From Trichobilharzia regenti (lineage: Eukaryota > Platyhelminthes > Trematoda > Strigeidida > Schistosomatidae), in NCBI GenBank assembly GCA_944472135.2, contig OX235270.1, positions 49,786,352 to 49,850,351 on the forward strand: 64,000 nucleotides of DNA, read 5' to 3'. Positions 10,437 to 21,169 of the stretch are shown here, piece by piece. Each line of letters opens with the position of its first letter. The stretch's first letter is position 1. Position numbers and translations under genes: made by a program. The notes beneath the pieces are model-generated. The model made no database searches. It was not told the DNA's origin and was given only the letters and a program-made list of their open reading frames with translations.

Positions 10437-11705
10437 AGAGAAATGGTTGTTTTAGGTATAAGTAACATTTCTTTTCCATGAAACACGAATTTGTTCCAGA
10501 ATACGTTTGTGGACTTGACGTTGCGTACGACAGATAAACTTTGCCCCACACGAGCAAGTAAATTGACAAATACACACTGAATTGGCCGAAAGTGGTATCT
10601 TATCCTAACGTTTGAGTGGATCAACTGTCTGCTGGAGAATGTGATACGTTAGGTGGCTGTTGGAAATGTCTTCTTCAGACATTTGGAAAGATGGTTTCTA
10701 AGAATTCCCACTGAATTTCAGGTTCATGAAGAGGTTTTTCTTAGGAACAGTTGGGATGTTTGTCGTTGGAGGCTTCTCTTTCTTGTTTTTGTTTATGAAT
10801 CATTGTGTATACCCGCTCTCTAGTAGGGTTTCATGTAATAAATTTAATTCTTTCTCTATCATATCTTCCGAACAGATTTTTATAATCCTCGAACTTAATT
10901 TATGTATTATGTTTCGCTTTCAGATCAGTGTGACGAAGCTGTCGCAGTTGACAAACTGTCCCGTCCATGTTGGCTTGAGATATATCGATCTTTGGAGTGT
11001 ACAATCGTGTCTTCTGGTAATTAGTACATCGAGGAATGGAAATGCGTTATTCGATTCACGTTCTAAGGTGAATTTTATTGGTGGGTGTGCTGCGTTGAAG
11101 GTTTGAGAAAATAATCTAAATCAGATTTTTTATCACAGATGATGAACGTATCATCTACTTATCTCCTGTATAAGTACAGTTGACTTATCAAAGGATCGAG
11201 GGCGTTGTTTTTGAGACTCGACATGAAGCAGTCGGCTAGGATGGACCGAGAGGAGACCCCATGGCTACACCATCTTTCTGTACGAAAAATTGTTCATTGA
11301 ATTTGAACTGGATATTAAACGTACATCTGAGAAGTAATTCCTTTAGGGAGTCTATGCGAAGAGGAACTTCTAGGTTGTTGGTTTCGATGTAGTCACAAAT
11401 GAAGCATATTGTTTCAGTCAGGGGGATGCTTGTGAATAGAGAGGTGACATCAATTGAGACAATTTGTCTTTCAAACACGTTGATATCCTTCACTGAGTCG
11501 AAGAAATCAAATATATCGCTAAGGCTATATTTTGTCATATGTCTCCTTACTGAGTCAAGGATATCCGCTAGCCACTTCGCTATCTGATGAGTTAACCATG
11601 TCTATGATAGGTCGAATTGGGACATTCTCCTTATTCATTTTAGGCAGTCCGTACAGTCTTGGAATAAAAGTCAATCTGAACGAAGAATATTCTTCATTAT
11701 ACCAA

Positions 11706-11882
11706 AGGTTTTTGTATTGTCCAATGAATGAAAAACAAAACGATATTGTTTTTACTGACGTATTGAATAATAATAATATTAATAATACTTTGATAAAGCT
11801 ATTACTATTAAATAGCGAAACGTCAGTAAAAACAATATCGTTTTGTTTTTCATTCATTGGGAAATACAAAAAAACCCTTATT
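11706..11882. mobile_element. Fold-back (inverted-repeat) element inside PLE A
   Basis: Two arms of roughly 75 bp are inverted copies of each other: 'gtccaatgaatgaaaaacaa' on the left and 'tttttcattcattgggaaat' on the right, separated by an AAT-rich centre. The same structure occurs at 56648-56861, and half copies sit in each arm of the large inverted repeat. It interrupts the RT coding region of PLE A between the GLPK and DVTSLF motifs. Confidence 0.8.
11786..11828 (+). ncRNA. Hammerhead-like motif with non-standard core in the fold-back element
   Basis: Order: TACT (stem I), TTGATAA in place of CTGANGA, one A, GCTATT/AATAGC around ACTATTA (stem II, 6 bp), GAAA, CGTC, then AGTA, which pairs exactly with TACT. 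The core differs at positions 3 and 8 only, C to U and G to A, which would keep the pairing known between these two positions. Stem III would be ACGT with no loop, so activity could only be as a dimer. This is inference from fold, not proof of activity. Confidence 0.4.
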
Positions 11883-11944
11883 ATAATGAATATCATATAC
11901 TCAATGCCCAAATTTTTTCAAACCGATAAAAGTGAAGAATATTC

Positions 11945-12036
11945 TTTTCAATTCTTTTCAGGTTCTTACAATTATAAAATATAATATTTGTTGTCGTTAC
12001 AATAAAGGCCAGTTATGCGGTGGATTCATTTTTAAA
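11945..12036 (+). repeat. 90-bp repeat, copy inverted relative to 13345-13437
   Basis: The stretch containing 'acaattataaaatataatat' and 'acaataaaggccagttat' recurs in reverse complement at 13345-13437. The two copies flank the endonuclease half of PLE B, suggesting that recombination between them caused the odd order of PLE parts here. Confidence 0.75.
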
Positions 12037-12419
12037 CGTAGAATAACAGATTAGTTATGGGGTGTCAAAATAAATAGTCATGTTTGTGTACAAACGTGCT
12101 AGGCTGAAATCGATTAGAAAATATTATAAAATAAAAGACAATGGTGGTGATTAATCATAATAGAATTGTAGAGTGTGGGGTAGGAAAATTAACAAATCAG
12201 TTCAAGGTTATCGAAGGTGTCAGGTGAGTGGCTAGTACAAAGTGGTCTGTGTTAAACAGGAGACTGCAATGAGAGGTTCATAATGAAATAACGAATATGT
12301 GAAATGAAACAGGTGGAGGTATATATTGAGAAAACAGATAATATCACTAATAATAAGTTCGTATAAATGAAAAATTCGATAGTATTGAGGGAATGTTTGC
12401 ATAAAGGGCATACATTATG

Positions 12420-13990
12420 ACGAGTAATAATAATAATAACTAATGATAATTGTAATGATAATATTTGTAATAATAAGCAAAGGGAAAAAAACCAAAAGGG
12501 TTAAGGGGAAGGAGAACTCTTGGTGAGAAGAAGAATCACCAATCCAAGTTTGGCCACGGTAGGAACAGCGTCTGGACGTGGTTCTTTTTGTATACAAAGT
12601 TCCGGTTTAGTCGATCTTATTGCAAAAGCTTCAGCTATGTGTAGGAGACTGTGCATGATAACGATTTCGGAATTCGGTATATAACTCTGAAAGCTGTGTT
12701 GATATCGATACGATGTCCAGTATCGTCCAAGTGTGACAGAATCGAGCTTTTTATGCACTTAATTTCCCCTCTGCTGAACCAGGCTGGTAAATGTTCTCGA
12801 ACCCGTAGACGAACCTGCCTAATCATGCGCCCTATATAACTTAAACCACAGGAACATTTGAAATGGTATATGTATGAAGAAGAGCTAAGGTTAGGTAAGA
12901 CATCTTTGAGTTGCTGGGTGAACATTGGATGGCTAGTGAAGGATAGACGCAGACGTGCAGAGTAGAAAGTTTTCTTGATCGCCCTGGTTAAACGTTGCGA
13001 TAGAATCTCCGCAGGAGTATCTCCCTTGAATTGGAGACGTAAAAACCGAGGCTATTTCTCCACCGTTGCCAGTTCATGTTTAGGACTATTGTAACCTATG
13101 TTGACTTTAATGAACTTCTCTGTATATCCGTTCTCGCTTAAAACGTCTCGGATGACCTGAAGTTCGGAACAAATAGACGTCGCTCTAAATGCTAAGCACC
13201 TGATTAGATTATGTTTATATTTCATCGGTACGAAGCTAAGGAAGTGTGTATACTGAGCTTTGGTCTCTAGCTTTCTAAATATGGTTGTTTTGACGGAACC
13301 ATCCTCTCTTTTCGTTAGTAGGACGTCGAGGAATCTACGTTGAAAATGTATCCGCCGTATAACTGGCCTTTATTGTAACGACAACAAATATTATATTTTA
13401 TAATTGTAAGTACCTGAAGAGGAATTAATTCATAATATGGGAATATTTCACACTATCAAGTCTTGGAATAGTTGAACTCCATGGGTATATTTGCTCGTAA
13501 ACCTCCGATGTTATGACTGAATCTTCTTTCATTCTCCTCAGGAATTTTGTAACTAGTTCTACTGTTCTGTTGTGTTTTTCTGATTGGATGATTCGAAGAA
13601 TTTGGTGTTGTCTGATAATATATTTCTCAATTTCTCACTATAGTTGGATTTATTCATTACTACAAACCCATTGCCCTTATCGAGACGGACGAGGATTGTC
13701 TTTATTTTCTTGAAGTTGTTTAAGTTGTCTTCTGTGTTCCTTGGTCAGCAGATAACAGTGGCTTGGTCGTGTACGAATGTAGGAATGAAGCTTTGAATTG
13801 ATCCAGATCTTTTTCAGAAGTAGGTAACAAATCAAATGTCTGTGACATTAAATTTTCGAACTGCATTTTGGTATATACTTCGTTGATTTTACTCGATACA
13901 ATGCGAAATTTCGGACCAAGTAGTAGCAATAGATTTCAATGGGAGTGAGAGGAAAATCCGAAAAAATTAAAGACATATTTTTCGCGATCC
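12420..13990 (-). mobile_element. Penelope-like element B: N-terminal region and GIY-YIG endonuclease, RT core missing
   Basis: From 13929 down the minus strand reads LLGPKFRIVSSKINEVYTKM and KASFLHSYTT (PLE N-terminal region), then TILVRLDKGNGFVVMNKSNY and NILSDNTKFFE (first RT block). After the 90-bp repeat it resumes at RFLDVLLTKREDGSVKTTIF (post-RT block) and goes on through YHFKCSCGLSYIGRMIRQ (GIY-YIG) to the PLE C-terminal signature EAFAIRSTKPELCIQK. The RT catalytic core is deleted. The AAT-rich tail at 12420-12480 matches tails of the PLEs at 14.2 and 29.4 kb. Confidence 0.85.
13345..13437 (-). repeat. 90-bp repeat, partner of 11945-12036
   Basis: Reverse complement of the 11945-12036 repeat, placed exactly where the RT core of PLE B should be. 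Confidence 0.75.
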
Positions 13991-14084
13991 TATGGAAATG
14001 ATGAAACAGTTTCAGATGGCTTCAGGCTTTTTGTTAGTCGTGAAGTAGTATCGTCGCAACGGTTTTACTTGTACACCATCTGTG

Positions 14085-14345
14085 CATAGCTGAAGCATTA
14101 GCTATCCGAGATCTGAAACCGGACCTCTGCATTCAAAAGCAGAGTAAAGTTCTTACCATAATTTGCTTCTTCTTTTTTATTATATAAGTTCACTATTATT
14201 ATTGTTATTACTATTATTTCATTATCATTATTATTCACATTATCCATATTTTATTAACACTGTTTATCAATAACATAGCTTTTTCATACAGATTTTATTT
14301 ATATAAAGACACTTTTCCCACCTTTCCACTAGTTCCTGTGCATTC
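14085..14345 (+). mobile_element. PLE 3' terminal fragment C
   Basis: Plus-strand translation gives IAEALAIRDLKPDLCIQKQ, the conserved end of schistosome PLE endonucleases, followed by an ATT-rich tail. It faces away from PLE B, so the two are joined near their 5' and 3' ends in opposite orientation. Confidence 0.75.
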
Positions 14346-14733
14346 TGCTCGAGCTTATTAATTAGTCATTATCTCACCTTTATTACATCATACCAACTTC
14401 TGCCTCTTTTCTAACTCATAAGAGGACACAGGAATTAGGCTTTTTCAAGTGTCAAAGATTATTCTCACAATTTAACAGCTGATTTTAACTCTTGCTCTTC
14501 TCCCTCCTTTAACTAGCCATTAAATTATTTTATCCTACTATAAAGACAGACATTTTATTGTTTGTCACAACTCACATCACGACGTTTAATTCGTTATTTG
14601 TGAACTGATATGACAATACCTTGCATATTTCAAATTAGGATGATCAATTCGGTCACATGAACAGTTATCGACAATATACACTATACTTCTATTGTGTTAA
14701 CTTTGCGAAAACACTGAAAGGCTGGAATACACT

Positions 14734-15560
14734 ATGAAAGGGGAGATGGAGCAACCGGAAATTGGATTACGCCTACATCAAATAAGTCCTCAAATGGCAT
14801 TTGGTCATACTAATTATGTACCAGATGAAGAAACTCGAAATTTGTGCATCATACATCCTGAAGCAGATTTGCTCCAACCGTCTAAAGGCATTAAATATCC
14901 ATCTATTACAAAACGTATCGAAAGCTTTGATATACCTGAAAAAATCTTCAGCGATGCAGATTTCATCCAAGAATTTTTTGAAAAAATTGCTGGAAAGGAA
15001 TTATCCCACCGCAATTATCGTCAACTTCATTGGTTAAGTGGATCGAAACCAGCACCTCGTACTCATGGTGTTGGTATTCTTCAAAAACTGTTGCAAACTG
15101 AAAGTCGAATATCTCGTTATCAGGTAGCCTGGAAAGACAAGACTACACCTAAAGTGTCAGTAAAGGAAGTTCTAAATCGCTATAGACTGGTGAATGCATT
15201 CTCGTTTTGTTTGCAACCACACTGCGGATTTCTCAAACAGCGTTCTTCCATCGAAGCACACTGCAGATATTTGTTAAGTGAATTAGGAACGCAATTATTT
15301 TTTTTAAATGATCGTCAATATATGGAGTGCCTAGAAGTTCAGCTGTCTGAAAATATAGATCAGAAATGTGAATTAGTCCATGAAAAGCGTGTATTAAATG
15401 AAATATTCAAAACACGTCAGTTACTCAAAGGGGCATGTCAAGATTTACAAAGACACTTCAGCTTACCAAAAACTTTCCCTGTTGCAAATACTTGCAGTAA
15501 GAGAAATAGAAAAACAAAGAGGTCGCCTGATGATATTCCGCTAATGAATGAAACTGAAAT
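14734..15560 (+). CDS. Unrecognised protein, exon 1 (N-terminal 275 residues)
   Basis: A long frame starts MKGEMEQPEIGLRLHQISP. It contains an acidic-hydrophobic segment (KIFSDADFIQEFFEKIAG), a basic stretch (AWKDKTTPKVSVKEVLNRY), a central part rich in C and H (CLQPHCGFLKQRSSIEAHC) and a helical, charged C-terminal half. The exon ends at a strong donor (gaaat|gtacgt), two bases into a codon. No signal peptide or membrane helix is seen, so it is probably intracellular. The first ATG of the frame is taken as the start. I do not recognise the family. The exact phase match to the next exon makes it one of the best supported genes here. Confidence 0.7.
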
Positions 15561-15651
15561 GTACGTTTTTTGAATTTCTTTATCCTTAATAGGACAATTT
15601 TCATTACGAAACAATGAGTATCAGTAGGCAGTATAATTTTTTTTTTCATTT

Positions 15652-15828
15652 ACAGCTTGATTCCACACTGTATTTTTGGTACAAATATGGAATTTTCAGC
15701 GTGGATATCGGTAGCCCAAATTTTGCAGACCAATCATAGATATTAGGTGTGCGCCGGTGTGGGCTCGAACCCCGGACCATGTACATGGTCGGTGAGAGTC
15801 CTTACCAATGTGCCACCGACGCACATAT
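15652..15828 (-). mobile_element. tRNA-derived SINE, family with 'tggaatcaagctgtaa' tail
   Basis: On the minus strand: box A-like ggtggcacattggt, box B ggttcgagccc, then 'aaaatttgggctaccgatat' and the tail 'cagtgtggaatcaagctg'. Copies at 25452-25640 and 49790-49968 share the full length. It sits in the intron of the gene at 14734. Confidence 0.8.
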
Positions 15829-16794
15829 CTGATCTTGTGAGGTTTTTTGGACATATTTGAAACCATCATGCGGCTTTGGGATTTAAATATTTGACGCCAT
15901 ATTTTGGCATGAATGAGGGATATCAGTAAGGATTTCGATAGTGTCTGAAAGCCTACGAAGTATAATTTATTAACCCAAGACATCTGATGCAGCTAATGCA
16001 AGTGAAAGCTATTACATTAATTTATGAAGGTCATTGGTATTTGTCGTAAATACTTTTCCCTGTTTGACTCAATTCCCTACTTGCTGGCTACTCTCGTGAA
16101 TGAAAAGCTTGTAATTCGCTTGAACTACTCTCGATCTCCAGAACAGGATGAATAAAAATTTGCTTTATCCTGTTTACTTGCATCATAAAGCCGTTGAACG
16201 TACAAAAGTTAAGGAATTCAAATTATAAGCATTTTAACATCATTATATGTATGTCAATAATGATGAGGTTGTCTGTAGAAAAATAGGTAAACATGCACTT
16301 CGGAGAAATTTTGCATTTCTACTAAAATCTTCAGTCAGCGATGTTTTTATTAGAAATCCTGAATCATTTAGGATTACGTTAAAAGAGAGAATTAGGCTTC
16401 AACATAAATCTACAATATATTTGACTATTGTTTTGTAACCTGAAGAATACATTAGGCTACATTTAATACATTGCTCCTCCGCCACCATAACTTGAGCTGA
16501 GGCTGACCTTTTTATATCTATTCTCGATAACCATGTTTCATAGCAATAAAGTAGAACAGAAAGAACGTGACAAATAACATACATCTACAACATTTCTGAC
16601 TGTTGTTCTGTAACCTGAAAGATAGATTAGGCTACTTGGAGGATCCATAGGACATTAGAAAACAATGAGAAACTGAATTGCTGCATTCAGTCATTGAAAA
16701 ACCCTTTATTTTTCCATCGGTCCACAAAGGCTGTGCTCAGACACCATTAAAATGAAGTATTTATTAACGTATTTGTTGTTTTTTCAACAAATAG
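15829..16794. other. Rest of intron 1
   Basis: AT-rich DNA with a duplicated short motif ('ctacaatatatttgactattgtt' type) near 16410 and 16580. No coding exon is seen. Confidence 0.4.
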
Positions 16795-17037
16795 GAGGAA
16801 GCCGGCTAGTGAACCAATTCCGAGTGATGCAGAGTCAAGTAGTAAATCGTCTCGCTTGAACACACCACCATCTGCTACCAAGAACTATGGATCTACAGAT
16901 AAATTAGATACATCTTTAAAATCTCCATCTCCTGAAAGTGGTGTTAATGATTTAACGAAACGACCAAGTATGACGAGTATGTATAACGAAGCAGAGATTA
17001 TGATCCAGCCTGTGGATTTTGAAAAACGTTACCTAAG
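16795..17037 (+). CDS. Unrecognised protein, exon 2
   Basis: The acceptor ttttcaacaaatag is followed by an exon whose first base completes the ATG codon split at 15560, and the frame continues RKPASEPIPSDAESSSKSS. It is serine-rich and probably disordered (SLKSPSPESGVNDLTKRPS), ending FEKRYLR before a donor (ctaag|gtataa), again two bases into a codon. Further exons must follow, but repeats dominate downstream and I could not find the next one. Confidence 0.65.
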
Positions 17038-17827
17038 GTATAAACTTCTATCCTGGGTACAATAGTATCTTCTGAAGAACCCTCAATGATACCCATCGTA
17101 AAAATGGTTTAGTAAGCTGGAAATTCGTCTGAAATCCACTGAATTCATTTTGATCAAGACTAATTTGAGATCCAACTTTTCTACAAGAGTTAAATGATGC
17201 ATTGATTGATCTATTTCCTAAATGAGAAAACAATGTTTGATGGTACACAATATGAGTGTGTTCATACTATTAATACGTTCATGATCATTCTGTAAATGAC
17301 TGAAAATATTTCCTTTATTTACTATTAATTGTGCCACCCTAGCAATGGTCATGCGATTCTCCAATTTGTTTTGTTCTACTCAGTTGCGAAAAGCGGAGAT
17401 AAACCATACCTTTCTATTTGCATATATCAGAATTAAAATCAGCCTTTCAAAAATTATTGTGATATGATATGATATATTATATCTAGTGAGGAGATTTCAC
17501 CTCATCCTCTGTATTCATCTGATAGTTCAAAACAAGAAAAAGTGACAAAACTCAAAAGTGAATAGAAAAAATATATTTTGATTTCGAGTCACTCTTGTTT
17601 TATAAGTGGTTTTTAACTTGGTGATCAATATACACTAATTGGTCAATATGGGGGTAACCAGTGTCACGTGTCCTAGTTTATAATTTATCACCGCTGTCGC
17701 TAAACTCCTCTGGAGTCATACAATCACGTACTGATGCTTAACACAATTTTAAATCTCATTCATAACAAAGTCAGGTGGTGAACAACTGTTGTGGAGTTTG
17801 AGATCAGCAGAACTCAGTGCTTTGGTC
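17038..17827. other. Intron or intergenic DNA
   Basis: AT-rich, with a short TGATA repeat near 17461. No further exon of the preceding gene is recognised. Confidence 0.4.
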
Positions 17828-18516
17828 CTTTCTCCTGGCGTAGGCGTGACATCCGTTATCAACCAAGGGACGTGTGTATGCTCAGCAGTTCGCTCCGTCC
17901 TTCTCTATGGCTCTGAAACATGGCCAATACGAGTTGAAGACATGAAAAGGTTGATGCTTTCGATCATAGATCTGCGATCTCTGTCTCACGTTAGGTGGTT
18001 TAAAGGTAAGTAATGTTGACGTTAGGCGTAGTGTTGGGCAAAGAGGGAAAATCAATGACGAGGCTATAAAGTTACATAGATAGATGGCTAGGTCACGTGC
18101 TGCGCATGCCTAACCACCCTCCCCGACGGGCATTCTAGCTGAATAGGTCAGTTGGAAAAGAGCCAGTGGTGGCCAAACAAAAACATGGCCTCATCAATCC
18201 ATGAAATCCTTGACAGTTAAACTGAGTCAGGTAGGGAGATGCAGACTCCCGGGTTGGGCCCTCGGGACTCTAGGAATCAATGGCTGGAGACAATGGTGAC
18301 ATGGCTCAAACGTTGTCAATGGCGCAGATGTATTCAGTCTCTGTAATCTTTCATATTCCTTTCTACCATTACCCATTCTGTTTCACTCTTATACTTGTCA
18401 GACTGTATTGATTCTCTTCACTCATCTTCTTGTCTATTGTGTGCTAATTGGAACGTGGCAACTCGAACTGCTGCACTTGGGTGCCAAGTTCTATGTTGAA
18501 TCAAGACAGACACACA
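17828..18516 (+). mobile_element. RTE 3' copy with many small deletions
   Basis: Aligns with 518-1217 from 'ctggcgtaggcgtgacatcc' to the cagacaca end. The differences are mainly missing bases (for example near 17852, 17879, 17953, 17970, 18031, 18054 and 18118) with very few substitutions. The reading frame is lost throughout. Confidence 0.85.
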
Positions 18517-19355
18517 GTGAAGTTATCAATGTTCCATCCTTTATCAAAGGTCATTTCAATTACCATAGGGTTTTAGGACAACCCTCCCCATCCCCCAGTA
18601 AACCTAAAAGGTTGGGGAATATTGCTAGTATTGATACCATTTCTGTTTCTCTCACTTTGTTGGGCACCATTTTTCACAGTCGTCAAAAGATCTTCAGTCA
18701 GCTGACATTCAATCAACTTTCACCCCCCATCATGTCGAGAGGTAGCAGATGTCATTCTCATTCTTGAGTTAGTCACCTTGTTAGAAGGCATGTTAATCCA
18801 CTGGCTTCTATCAATACTTGGTTGTAGGTTATGGGTTATCCCTACTATTTCTAAAGCATACTAAATATAGTATTAGGCTTTCTTAAGATAAGTACTCTTG
18901 TCATACCCAGATAAGCTTAATTAACTCCTGTAGAAACACACCTCAGATTTTCATCAGGAAGTTGGATATGTAACTTTTTCCTTCCATTTAGTGATACACA
19001 TACGTGCGGAAGCTAATGAATTATCAGATTCCATACACATGTCCTAGAAGAATCGGGAAATTTTAAAGGACTCCGCCATCAATAACTCACGGCAAAATAA
19101 TATATCTGTATCCATCATTGGCTTGATGTTGGTGGTCGCTGATTGAAACTATGTTTCTCCTTAGGTTAAGACCTTGTGTTGATTACTCGGACTAAATTGT
19201 AGATGATGATTATCACAGTCGGTTCGTTGGAGTAATACTCCACTGATGCTTCAAAATGTGCTTTGCATTCAAGATGAATATATATTTCTGATTACCATGA
19301 TAGTAGCAATCATCAGTACATAATTAGAGAAGGATCTATTTCGACCATTGAATTT
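18517..19355. other. Intergenic DNA
   Basis: No coding pattern or known repeat that I can support. It separates the RTE copy from the 3' end of the minus-strand gene at 19356. Confidence 0.4.
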
Positions 19356-19419
19356 CTAGACAACTACATATGACCTACATGCAAGAAGTACCTGAACTAC
19401 GCTTATTAGCTGGAAGCAC
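19356..19419 (-). CDS. Unrecognised single-pass membrane protein, exon 3 (C-terminus)
   Basis: Acceptor gttttgtgttttcag, then an exon whose first base completes the codon split at 19570 and whose frame reads CFQLISVVQVLLACRSYVVV before a TAG at 19356-19358. The phase match with the previous exon is exact. Confidence 0.5.
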
Positions 19420-19569
19420 CTGAAAACACAAAACAATGAATGTCCACCCAGTTAGTGCTTTAGAAATGTGTTCGTAACACCTGACATCCCAGTTTATTTG
19501 AGCTTACAGCAGGTCAATTGGACTAGTTAGTTGAAATGACTTGAAAATAACACATGACAGAAAACTTAC

Positions 19570-19808
19570 TCATATGTCGGAAATCCAACGAAAGCCACTC
19601 CACATTGTCTTGGATATACTAAACCACAAGTCGGGGCGACTGATAAGGAGACTGGGATAGATTTCGGATCCGTCACGAACTCTTCTGCTCGTATCCGATA
19701 CAAAGGTCTTTTCCACACCACTACAAAACGGTTGTCGTATAGTGCCACTTCAACAACAAGTTCCCTCATCTCCGATTTTAACCTGCAAACCTCTACAACA
19801 ACGTGTAC
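19570..19808 (-). CDS. Unrecognised single-pass membrane protein, exon 2
   Basis: The frame reads VHVVVEVCRLKSEMRELVVE, then YDNRFVVVWKRPLYRIRAEE and so on to AFVGFPTY, and ends at a canonical donor (tatga|gtaagt). Alternating hydrophobic residues suggest a beta-rich extracellular or lumenal domain with two cysteines near its end (TCGLVYPRQCG). The intron separating it from exon 1 would be only 42 nt (19809-19850, gtaact...caag), a size known for small schistosome introns; the donor GTAACT is not ideal. Confidence 0.5.
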
Positions 19809-19850
19809 CTTGATCAATTACTGTGATTATTGGAAAAATTAATTAGTTAC

Positions 19851-20264
19851 TGGTCTGTTTTTGTAGTTGAGAGATTGTTTTCGCAACGTATGTCCACGAA
19901 AGCCTTTACCTACAACTTTCCGAAATTCCAGGAACTTAGTTGCTTTCCAATCAAGCCCAGAAATTGCGTTCACAACGGTTTCCATCATAGGAAGCTCAAA
20001 GGAAATATATTCAGAGGTAGGAGCAACAACTGACATGAAAGTGTTGTAACCATTGTGTGCATATTCAACAATTGTATTTGATGGAAAAACATGACTATCA
20101 CTTGAATGATTTTGAACAGGTTTGGTGCCATTCAGATGGAAGGCCCAGATTGGAACTAACGAAAACTCGTGGTGATCGACTATGATAAATGCAACTATGA
20201 GTGCTAGGGCCAATATCCACAAGTGTTTAAGTCTGATAGATGGGAATAGGACGCACAGTGGCAT
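19851..20264 (-). CDS. Unrecognised single-pass membrane protein, exon 1 (signal anchor)
   Basis: The ATG at 20264 opens MPLCVLFPSIRLKHLWIL, followed by a hydrophobic segment (ALALIVAFIIV) that would act as signal anchor or signal peptide, then two sequons (NGT, NHS). The lumenal part continues with EYAHNGYNTFMSVVAP and LDWKATKFLEFRKVVGKGF. Joined to exons 2 and 3 the product is about 238 residues. No family recognised. It lies on the strand opposite to the gene at 14734 and is not part of any repeat seen in this window. Confidence 0.5.
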
Positions 20265-20581
20265 CAAGATACCTGTTCCAAGGTCAAGACCAGCCTTTGA
20301 ATTGCGACCCCATTTCTGATCGTCGGCATGTTACATGCTGTCATGTCACAAGGTGACAATAATGCTGGAGTGAACCCGGACTATGATTCAATGATTCAGT
20401 CTAGTGCTAAAGGAATATTTTGTATACTGGAGAAACCTAGTATGGGCTGAAATAATCAAGGTGCTAAAGAGGTCCAATTAACATTGAACTATAGCACGTT
20501 GTGCTGAAATAATAGTGATCAGTGCTGAATCGGGGATAAAATCTTTGAAATATCGCTTAGGAAAATGCCGATAGGGGCTGA
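20265..20581. other. Upstream region of the three-exon gene
   Basis: No coding sequence or repeat recognised. It would contain the promoter of the gene starting at 20264, but no clear core promoter element stands out. Confidence 0.35.
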
Positions 20582-20803
20582 ACTGTCTGTCTGTCTGGAT
20601 TCAACATAGAACTTGGCACCCAAGTGCAGCAGTTCGAGTTGCCACGTTCCAATTGGCACACAAGGTAGACAAGGAGATGAGTGAAGAGAATCAATAGAGT
20701 TTGACAAATATAAGAGTGAAACAGAGTGGGTAATTGTAGAAAGGAATATGAAAGATTACAGAGACTGAATACATCTGCGCCATTGACAACGATTTTGAGC
20801 TGA
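20582..20803 (-). mobile_element. RTE 3' end, 5'-truncated, antisense
   Basis: Reverse complement of the RTE 3' tail (compare 996-1217), including the end of the coding region and the terminal gtctgtctgtctg. It is truncated at about 20803, the usual 5' truncation of non-LTR insertions. Confidence 0.85.
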
Positions 20804-21169
20804 ACTAGTGAGGATAAGGCCAAAAACAGCACAGAAAGGTGTTTTGTACGGAATGTAAAGCCATTTTACAATCTGCTCACTACTGGATTAAGCATTAGGT
20901 TGTAATTTGAGAGTATCGTTTTAAGCTTGGGGTATTATTTTATCGTGATCACAATTTTCTGGTGAGGTCCCAACTGGAAATTTTTGAATATAAGCATCCA
21001 CCACTAAAAATGTACTACGTATCTGAATTGTATGAAAATGTTAATATGGTCTGACTGAGGTGTACAATGTATGCATGGGGCAGGACAGTATGCATTTGTG
21101 GATACTTTTGGAAGCGTTGTTCGTGTAAGGGTACCGGAAGCTATTAAGTCTTCATGTGGGTAAGCCACA
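20804..21169. other. Intergenic DNA
   Basis: Nothing recognised before the CR1-like endonuclease fragment begins. Confidence 0.35.

Larger units (their letters stand above)
10437..11960 (-). mobile_element. Penelope-like element A: RT core to GIY-YIG endonuclease, damaged
   Basis: Reading the minus strand from 11670 down gives RT motifs RLYGLPKMNKENVPIRPII, then VSIDVTSLFTSIPLTETI, then KDGVAMGSPLGPS, then a broken RRxVDDTFII catalytic box near 11160, then a LKPTWTGQFVN-like segment, and finally the endonuclease CSCGAKFI-like segment near 10560. This is the fixed order of a Penelope-like element (RT followed by GIY-YIG). There are several stops and frameshifts, and a fold-back element is inserted at 11706-11882. 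It lies in tandem, same orientation, with element B. Confidence 0.85.
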
